A stretch of 64,000 nucleotides of DNA, from contig NC_089190.1 in assembly GCF_947507565.1 (NCBI RefSeq), positions 806,001 to 870,000 on the forward strand, given 5' to 3'. Below, piece after piece: positions 56,750 to 64,000 of this stretch. Every line of letters begins with the position of its first letter. The first letter of the stretch is position 1. Origin of the DNA: Oscarella lobularis. Lineage: Eukaryota > Porifera > Homoscleromorpha > Homosclerophorida > Oscarellidae. The translations under genes were made by a program, and so were the position numbers. Under the pieces are notes generated by a model. The model saw only the letters and a list, made by a program, of their open reading frames with translations. It was not told the origin of the DNA and did no database searches.

Positions 56750-56898
56750 TAGCCCCGTACCCAGGCTCTTGCCTTTGTTACGTAAAGGAGACAGATCCTG
56801 GGTACGGGGCTGTTGTCCCCACGCCGATCTTCGTCGAAGCCCGCACCCAGGCTCTTGTCTTTGTTCCGCAAAGGAGACAGACCCTGGACACGGGACTA
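56750..56898. repeat. Two tandem related hairpins
   Basis: AGCCCCGTACCCAGG (56,751-56,765) pairs with 56,797-56,811 exactly. A second, diverged copy with the same centre (CTCTTGTCTTTGTTCCGC) spans 56,838-56,897. The outer ends are TAGCC and GACTA, recalling the 10.76-kb element's ends; no target duplication seen. Confidence 0.7.
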
Positions 56899-56899
56899 A

Positions 56900-57485
56900 G
56901 ACCCTCTGTGAGGTCATCGCCCCTCACTCTCTACAAAACAATCAAAATGAAATGTATTGATAATTTAATTACAACTAGTCAATTAATATTTTGAAATCTG
57001 TAGACGAATCTTCTCCGTCAAAAATCAGGAACATCTAGAAATATTTAGACCGGAAAAGGAATCGGAGCTGCTTACCGACGACCCGTGCCGAAAAGATGCC
57101 ACTTCCCACCGGGGAGAACAAAAACCTAGCCCCCTAACCGTATCACACAGTGACATTTCAACAGGAAAGGGATAGGGCTGACACCGTAGACTGGACCGCG
57201 CGAAGTGCTGAAGAACTAACAGGGGATAGAAAATGAACCCACCATATATCGCACCGTGACGTTTCAACAGGGAAGGGAAAGGGTGCACAATTAAAACAAT
57301 ACGTGGAAATGGAGTCGGTGCACCAACACCGTGCCAAGTAAATAAGAGTATAGCTACGACACTGTACCGTAGTGCCAAAGGGAAAGGAAGTGAGAAATTG
57401 GGCCCCTTTATGTAAAGCATTTCTATCCCAATAACTACTTACTTGTTTATTTAGTTAATTACATAATTACTTAATTAATTAAACT
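56900..57485. other. Unassigned; a short internal repeat
   Basis: GTGACATTTCAACAGGAAAGG (about 57,150) and GTGACGTTTCAACAGGGAAG (57,260) are related copies. No gene seen. Confidence 0.45.
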
Positions 57486-57486
57486 C

Positions 57487-57600
57487 TAACCCCGTATCTT
57501 TACCCCGTTCCTCCCCCTTCCCTCCCCTCCCAATCCCCACCAACCCAAACCTCCCTCCCTTCCCCCTCCCCAATTCCACCCCAACTGTTTCTTTATCCCA
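57487..57600. repeat. Polypyrimidine tract
   Basis: Over 100 nt almost purely C and T with few A, for example CTCCCCCTTCCCTCCCCTCC. Confidence 0.85.
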
Positions 57601-57639
57601 TCTTACATTTGTGGCATATTTAATTAAAAGAATCTACAC

Positions 57640-58073
57640 CTATATTATCTCACAATCCATTGGACATATGTGAAGACCTACTACATTACGGAAAGACCTA
57701 GTAGATTACTTTCTTCAATGGAGAGTCAGTCACATGATTTAATTAAAGAAATCAAAACCTAGGATACCTAGGAGTCAAGTGGACATATTGCATGACGTTC
57801 CTAAACTAAAACCTAGTAATGTGGTAGAAAAAATAAAACCTAGTGTCAAATATTGGAATTGGAAATTTAGTACATTACGTTCCTGTTCTATAAACCTAGT
57901 ACATTACTTTTCTAAAAGACGGATTAGTCACGTGGTTTACACTATTAAAACCTAGAGTACCTCATTAACTTTGGAAAGGAAGACCTAGAATATTACGTCC
58001 CTACTCTAAAAACCTAGTACATTACTTTCCTAAAAGTCGGATTAGTCACGTGGTTTAAACTATTAAAACCTAG
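57640..58073. repeat. Satellite with ACCTAG motif, left block
   Basis: Units include GATTAGTCACGTGGTTTA, AAAACCTAGAGTACCTCATT and CCTAGTACATTAC, with a period near 119 nt. Confidence 0.85.
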
Positions 58074-59297
58074 CAGGGGGGGTTGATCGTTAGCGCGCTA
58101 GGTTGCCAAGACCATCTAGCGAAACGAACTTTTTTCCGCAGTCGCTCATCATTTTTAGTTCATGGATGTGGTCCTTCTCGAAAATGAAGTCGCTGATGCC
58201 AGCTACAGACTTGGCGAACCTGTAGCTATCGAGCACGACCACTCGTATAAAACACCTCCGTTCTCGCGGTTTCCATTCCGGCTTTTAGATCTTTGCAAGA
58301 CATTCCGCTGCATTAGGTGATGGAGCTTCAGGCTGTGACTCGTGGCGCTGTTCGTTTTTCGTTTTTCATACGAAAAAAGCGATGATATCTTTCGACACGC
58401 AAGTTTGCCGCTCGGATGAAGCGTATTTGAGTGGAGCTGGTCTGAGTCCCTCTCCCAAACACTGTCGTCGAAATGCGAGAACCGCTAGGCCTCGAGATAC
58501 TCAGCCTCCCGTGTAAGAAGAGTTTGTTGCCATGGAAGCCATGGACGTCGGAAGACGATCTCAACTCGTTTCGCCTCGTGCCTAACCACCTGACAGTTAT
58601 CAAATACAGTTATCAGACTGCAGCAGATGAGTTCACGGGTGGAGACGCTGAATCGATGTTACGATGCGGCAAGTGTAAAGTTCGTTTACTTTTGATCTCA
58701 ATTTTCTGAGTCAAAACGTCGGCTCGTGTAAGACAGAGACGTGCTCCTCCGCTGTCGTTTATGTTCTTTAGGCGTCAAGCTAAATTTTAGATACCATTAC
58801 ACGCATAATGGAACTTGAAATGTGCATAATGGTGAATGACAACTAGTGCTGGCTAAAAAAACAATGATTGCCCAAAAAAAACGCATCAAGGGATAGCCAA
58901 GTATTTTATCAAGGAACTCTAGGTAAACGGCTGAGCAAACATGGCTTGGAGTGTTGGTGTGGCGTTCGATCGCCTAAACAGGCCGTATGTTCGTGAAGGA
59001 TAGAGAAAATTAGGCGCCACGAGTCACGGCAGGCATTACAAGGACCAAAGGCAAAGGTTTCAATAGATGGAATACGTTTAGCGTAAGGCAGCGAAGGTCA
59101 CGGAGCTGTTTTAGGTACAGACAGCTAAGTCCATAAAAAGAGCACAAAAGCACTCGGAAAAGCCACGGGCTATTTCTACTGAAAAAAGAACCTTTGCCCT
59201 TCTGTTTAGGTGGTAGAAAAAGATTCGTTAGAAGGTAGAAAATCGAGGTTCAAGAAAGGGCGTGGCTGCCTAGCGCGCTAACGATCAACCCCCCCTG
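58074..59297. mobile_element. 1,224-bp inverted-repeat element in the satellite
   Basis: CAGGGGGGGTTGATCGTTAG... at 58,074 is mirrored exactly over 29 bp at the right end (to 59,297). AAAACCTAG (9 bp) flanks both sides (58,065-58,073; 59,298-59,306). It has frames at plus 58,473-58,709 and minus 58,328-58,603 but no transposase motif, so it is non-autonomous. Part of the duplication could reflect the satellite, which itself contains AAAACCTAG. Confidence 0.85.
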
Positions 59298-59740
59298 AAA
59301 ACCTAGAGTACCTCATTAAAATTGGAAATGGAAACCTAGTATATTACGTCCCTACTCTAAAAAGCTAGAACATTACTTTCCTAAACTTCGGATTAGTCAC
59401 GTGGTTTAATTAAATGCCTAAAAAACGGATTTGATACATTTTACTCTAAAATGCTAATTAAATAGGTAACTAAAACCTAAATGACGAATTAGCTACGTGG
59501 TTTAAAGAATTTAAAACCTAGAGTACCTCAATAATCCATTGATCTAAAATATAAATTAGGCACGTGGTTTAAAGAATTTAAAACCTAGAGTACCTCAATA
59601 ATCCATTTATCTAAAATATAAATTAGGCACGTGGTTTAAACAATTAAAACCTAGAGTACCTCATTACTTCATTGACCTAGATAATTATCCTATATTCTAC
59701 AATCAACCTAGATTACCTCAGAAATCCATTGAAAATGGTC
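59298..59740. repeat. Satellite with ACCTAG motif, right block
   Basis: Same family as 57,640-58,073, here with two clear 67-nt units (TTAGGCACGTGGTTTAAAG...). Confidence 0.9.
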
Positions 59741-59744
59741 TAAT

Positions 59745-60320
59745 GTGGGTGGCGGCTGCCAGCTACAGCATGTTAGGGGTCAGGCCTAACTACACTATAA
59801 CCTATCTCATGCTCACTCACCCAGAGCAAATTTGGATCCGCCCTACCTACTGACAGCTGCCCTAAACCTTAGTGCAAGGGATGCATGGACCCGTGCATAC
59901 TATCGTAGTGATGCATACCCCAAGGGTAGCTGCGCGCCGGCGCAGAATGATGATGCAGTCCCAACTACGTTCTCTGCCACGCACATTATTGTGAAAATTT
60001 ATACGTAACATTAATTACATTTTGATTCGATTAGTGGATCCTAATATTTGATATTTTCACGGAGGCGTACATGTGCGCGAGGACACATATTTCCTATATG
60101 GCGTACATGCGGTAAGAGTATCATGGATTAAGCGTCATGCTGTTAACAGCCGCCGTCAGGCACACGAGCGCCCTCCCGCCCCCTGGTGCGCTACGACTCG
60201 GGCCCTCGAACGACGGCAACGTGCAATCGCTTAGATGTGACGTCACAGAGAACCCCGCCCTTACGTGTACGCCTACACCACAGGGGCCCGTATATTACGC
60301 ACAAAACCTCATAGGCGTGT
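59745..60320. other. No recognisable gene
   Basis: A plus frame at 60,137-60,424 has no motif and overlaps the gene below in antisense. Confidence 0.5.
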
Positions 60321-60328
60321 CTTCCCTT

Positions 60329-60386
60329 GTCACATCTTCGTCTACGTCACATCTCCGCGTACGTCACGTCTTCGTCAACGTCACAT
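60329..60386. repeat. 17-nt minisatellite with ACGTCAC motifs
   Basis: GTCACATCTTCGTCTAC, GTCACATCTCCGCGTAC, GTCACGTCTTCGTCAAC, GTCACAT: three and a half units. Each joint makes ACGTCAC or ACGTCACG, like a CRE/ATF half site. Confidence 0.9.
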
Positions 60387-61164
60387 TGCATCCGGTTGTC
60401 TTGGCACGTGCGGAAGGCGTTTGACAGCTGCAAGGAAACGGGAGATTCAATTACGCACGTCCAAATGACAATTCCGCGTCGTGCTACTTACCAGCGACGA
60501 GCGACGATGTAGCCGAGTCCAAATGCGTCCGACGCGCGTTGATCGCTCGCACAGCGCAACGATCTACAAAAAAAAGAGCGATTAGTCGATTGCGACGCGA
60601 CGCGCGACGGGACTTACCGTCGCGCGGCCACGCGGCGTTTTTCTTCTTTCGCCCAGGGCGCAGTTCTTCGCAAGGACTGCACGGGGACTCGCTGCAACGA
60701 GAGAAAGCGCGCAATTAGCTCGATTCGTTACGAAATTGCGTCATCTAGCTTCACTTACCGTCCGACTCCGCTATCCCCTTCGCTTGTTGATTGGCTTTAG
60801 AGGCTCGCCTCGCGGCGAGAAGCCTCTTTCTCGGCAGCCCCGGCGAATGAAGTAAACGTTGGCGTGGCGCCTGTTGGCGAGAGAGCGGACCAGACTGCGT
60901 CCGCTCTGTTGATCGCTTTAGCCGAGAAATGGCGAGAATGACGCTGCGATCACGCGCAAATAACGAATAAGAGAGGGTGCGAACTCGCGCGAATCGTGGG
61001 AACAGGTGACCTTTTATGGAGTTGTGAAGCTCACGTGAGGGCGCTGGATCCGAGGTGCGTGCGAGAGCGCCGCGAGCGCGCGTGCAAGAGCGCAGCGCGC
61101 GCGCGAAGCGTCCGCTCTCGTCGATTTTCAAGCGGAGAAAATGAGTGTCGCACAAACAGACCAA
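60347..61164 (-). CDS. Small four-exon gene of unknown function, CpG-rich
   Basis: Exons 61,164-60,759, 60,691-60,616, 60,563-60,492 and 60,427-60,347 have GTAAGT donors and CAG or TAG acceptors; introns are 67, 52 and 64 nt. One reading stays open across all joints: MVCLCDTHFLRLKIDES, KANQQAKGIAESD, RATIVALCERSTRVGRIW, LSNAFRTCQDNRM, VDEDVTYAEM. It is arginine-rich and unlike any family I know, so it may be a non-coding transcript. Its last codons are supplied by the 17-nt minisatellite. The first exon lies in sequence with many GCGCGC words, typical of a promoter region. Confidence 0.45.
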
Positions 61165-61635
61165 GGGAGTGCTTCCTATCAGAGAAAGTGTGAAAACTCA
61201 TAGATAGAGATCGCGTGAATTCTGCTACACCGCAGTCGCGTGACCGCACGTGAAAGCTGCGTGGATGGACGGGACATCTGTTCATCATCATTCTCCATGG
61301 TGACGCTTCATCTTGGCAACAGAAATATATAGCACAAATAGCCCCATTTTCCCTTATACCAGGTAAATAAAAACGCCAACTTTTAGCCCTATGAATAATC
61401 TACAAATCTATAGAACTCCAAGCTTTTTTAAACAGAGTTCATGACTCCGTAAGAAAAAGAGGACAGCTCATCGGCCTCATCAACTTCGATGAAAGCGATT
61501 GGGTCGACTCGAGTATTCCCTTTGACCTTTGACTCCAAAGACGCCTAACAAGACAAAAGACAAAACGTTAGCGGCTAATTAACACTGTACGACAACAAAG
61601 CTCTCACGAAATCAAAAGATTGCACTGAGTCTGAC
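61165..61635. other. Upstream of the small gene; no further gene seen
   Basis: ACGTGAAAGC and GTCACGTG-like words near 61,240; CCATGG and a short AT-rich stretch follow. Confidence 0.45.
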
Positions 61636-61639
61636 TGCA

Positions 61640-61985
61640 TGAGGTTCCAGTGGCCGCAGGAGCAACGCACGTCGATATCAGCCGAGTTATGCATTCGCTT
61701 TACCCCGGTGAAAGAGGCCTCTCTTCTTCTTCTGCAAAAGCAACGTCTCGCAGAGGTCGGGCCTGGACGATAGCGAAGGCTTGGAAAGCGTGGCTTTCGC
61801 TGTCGCAGAGGTTAGTATACTCGCTCCGGCGGTGGCTCACCACTTACATTTATCTAACAATTTATCTCGCCTGCAGGTAGGTTCGACCGACTTACGGCCG
61901 TAAAACTATGCACGGCTATTTGAAATAGCGCAATGTCTCGATGTCACTTTAGGATCGACAATTTGAACTACATCGAAGAGAAGAA
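61640..61985 (+). pseudogene. DDE integrase-type element gene, copy 3 (5' fragment)
   Basis: VAAGATHVDISRVMHSLYPG and ERGLSSSSAKATSRRG match the helix-turn-helix head of copy 2 (VAAGRTHAELSQELQCLYPG). After a small gap GRKTMHGYLK-like sequence follows near 61,895, then the copy decays. Confidence 0.65.
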
Positions 61986-61989
61986 TTCG

Positions 61990-63055
61990 AGCGAGAAGCT
62001 GAAGAATCGGCTAGAATTAGTGTGTGTATTTATGGTCACTACGTGGCTCATGATGTCTTAATTAAACCAAAATTAGAGTTCTTCCATAGTAATTGCGCTC
62101 GGTTTGAATTTCAAGCTTTAAAACAGCGATCGTGGCTTCTGTTTTTCTCTTCCTGCAGTAGAAAGAGTTTTGACAGGCCAACTATGGTGGCGCTATTCTC
62201 CGCTTGTTGAAGCAATTTGCAGTTTTCTGAGAAGCGCTATAAACGGGAGAAAGCATAAAAACGAAGAAAGAATATTCGAAAGTTTTTGCACGAGATATTG
62301 TACGGTATGAAAATAGGCCTTTATAAACCTTCAAGGCTTTTGAATTTAAATCTATAAACGCTATCTTAGTAAAATTATTTGGAAAAATGACAAATATGAA
62401 GTACGAAGTACCAATCGAGTTAAAATAAAACTTGTAGATTTTCAATGCTTTGTTACTTTAGGCGTTTAGTGCATAAAAGATGTTTTAGATGATAAGGAAG
62501 AGCCAAGAGCAATATTATTCCGTCGAAAAAGCATGTAATTGAAATGATTATGCACGTTTGTCGTTTTTAGTGTTATACAGAATTCTGAGCGCCCTAAGAG
62601 TTTCCTTAGAAGAAGAAACACTTGGACTAAGCGTTTCAAAAAGCTTTGCTTTTTGCTTTAGGCGAGACTTATCGATATTAGAAAGCTCTGCGCCAGGTTG
62701 TCTTTCTGAACGATTTAGTCTTAAACTACGTTCACCCATAATATGTCGCCTGGAGAAAGAGGCGGTTTTAGGGCTATTGATTGCGCTACATTATCACGGT
62801 CAGTTTTACCGCGGCCATCCTTATCCAAAAAGCTTAATCACCACTTGGTTTTGGATACAGTCATTGGGCAGGCCTCACCTCCAATACTACTATTTCTAAT
62901 ATTTGCTGGAAGCTGTGTTTTTGGTAAACAGGCATGTGTTTGTAATCGAGTACGCAATAGTATGCGTAACACAAAGCGAGGCTGAAATCTCTGCTCCAGT
63001 TTCTAACCTAAGGGTAATCCAACACGGACGCGTTCTTCAAATGTAACCAACGATG
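61990..63055. other. No recognisable gene
   Basis: Frames such as plus 62,558-62,899 carry no motif. Confidence 0.5.
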
Positions 63056-63059
63056 ATGT

Positions 63060-63112
63060 TAGCCTGTCAGTCACCAAACCTTCTTAGGTCTGGCTACAGC
63101 CTGGCTGAACCG
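63060..63112. repeat. Degenerate relative of the 69-bp hairpin element
   Basis: TAGCCTGTCAGTCACCAAAC and GGTCTGGCTACAGCCTGG resemble the two arms of 40,373-40,441 but are diverged; no target duplication seen. A short GATA run follows at 63,135. Confidence 0.5.
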
Positions 63113-63369
63113 CGGCCTCGCAAACGGCCGCATAAGATAGATAGATAGTTTAAAGACGTTACCCTAAAGTTGCACGATCATTTTGAAAAAGAGAAGCAAC
63201 TGGGAAATGTCGCGAACCTTCAGAGCGTGTTGAACTGCACTTCTGAAGCAATGGGGATTTCTCAGCAATTGATGAAAAATTCACTTGCTAAACAAAAAGT
63301 GAGGAAGACGTAAGCAGTTTTGCCAAAATACTTAAAACGTGGAAATTTGGTGTCGGGTCTGTGCACGGT

Positions 63370-63620
63370 CCGGCCAAATCAATTTTTTCATTGACATTTC
63401 ATTTTTTTAATTCTGCAATCAAATTTCCTGATCAATTTTTTCTTCACGTCAATTTTGTAGCTTGCTTTTCAATTTTTTGAATCAATTTTACCTCCAATTT
63501 CATCGGTCAATTTTTACTTCAAAATGTTAGCATCATTTCTACCGCGTTTTCCGCTTCCTTCTTCGCGAAGTCAATTTCGAAAAATTGAATTTCAAAATTG
63601 ATCTGTAGAGAATTGAAAAT
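63370..63620. repeat. TCAATTTTT-rich repeat stretch
   Basis: TCAATTTT occurs about nine times in 250 bp, ending with the near palindrome TTTCGAAAAATTGAATTTC. Confidence 0.75.
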
Positions 63621-64000
63621 TGCACCAGAGGGTGACATGTGACACGTTACAAAGTGACATATGCACTATCCTGTAGTGTCACATTGCATCACATCTCTTT
63701 CTCCTTGCGGTCATGTCCTACGTCCTCTTACATCGCCAGAAACGGCTTAAATTTGGTCCCCGGGAATGCACAAGTAGCCACATTGGCACCGTTTTTCAGG
63801 TGATTGCATGATGAGCGTGTACGCCTAGGCGGCTTCACTTGCAAACCCAACTTTAGCTTGACCAGACGTCAGTGTACTTGACGCATCTTTCCAGTGAGCG
63901 GGTTGTATTCCCCAACGAAGAAGGAGCCTTTGAGCTAGCGGAATTTTCGTTCACGGACGAGTTTGCTGTCGGAGGGTCGCCATCAGCGGGCAGTGGCAGT
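63621..64000. other. No recognisable gene
   Basis: GTGACATGTGACACG-type words at 63,632; the end of the window may enter a gene (EEGAFELAEFSFTDEF on the plus strand) but it is too short to call. Confidence 0.4.

Overview
The window reads as nuclear DNA of an invertebrate animal, most likely an early-branching one such as a sponge; this placement is inference. There are no bacterial operons. Coding sequence is cut by very small GT-AG introns (mostly 43-90 nt). The repeats are typical animal families: Tigger/pogo, hAT, Merlin, Crypton-like, Penelope-like, non-LTR retroelements, Helitron-type ends and THAP-bearing elements. A mitochondrial fragment uses TGA for tryptophan. I recognise no clear housekeeping gene; the window is almost wholly mobile DNA.

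Layout. 0-6 kb: a broken reverse transcriptase, a non-LTR 3' end, and a degenerate Crypton-like tyrosine recombinase gene on the minus strand. 6-8 kb: a CpG-rich stretch and a Helitron-like 3' end. 8.8-12.1 kb: two dead Tigger-type transposases, the first split by an 810-bp foldback element carrying a THAP finger. 15.5-18.2 kb: a Penelope-like element that keeps its upstream ORF and GIY-YIG nuclease but has lost the reverse transcriptase core.

18.85-34.54 kb is a nest of insertions that can be unpacked base by base. A Merlin (ISXO2-like) element is split by a hAT element (6-bp target duplication CAAGAA). The hAT transposase is in turn split by a 10,758-bp element at 21,714-32,471 (9-bp duplication CTCTTTTGC). 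Removing that element and one duplication restores the hAT reading frame. The 10.76-kb element has 139-bp near-identical inverted repeats, each with an internal palindrome. It carries a multi-exon minus-strand gene resembling KDZ/DUF6589-type transposases with a C-terminal RING-like motif, a separate IS630/Tc1-like DDE transposase, a RecQ-type helicase with an HRDC-like tail, and several smaller genes. A second RecQ relic at 44.4 kb also follows a similar palindromic terminus. A 69-bp hairpin at 40,373-40,441 has the same TAGCC...GGCTA ends and a perfect 9-bp duplication, so it looks like a miniature relative. This system is the strongest candidate for something undescribed.

34.5-64 kb: a RING-finger gene; three copies of one DDE integrase family (37.6, 54.7, 61.7 kb); two more non-LTR 3' ends; a long AC microsatellite; a Helitron-type 3' end; a HIRAN-like gene; half of a BED-finger hAT transposase; a chimeric nuclear mitochondrial insert (nad4 joined to the 3' end of rns); a gene with triplicated glycine-rich mini-exons; a satellite interrupted by a 1,224-bp inverted-repeat element with a 9-bp duplication; and a small four-exon gene. 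Gaps without recognisable content are listed as such.
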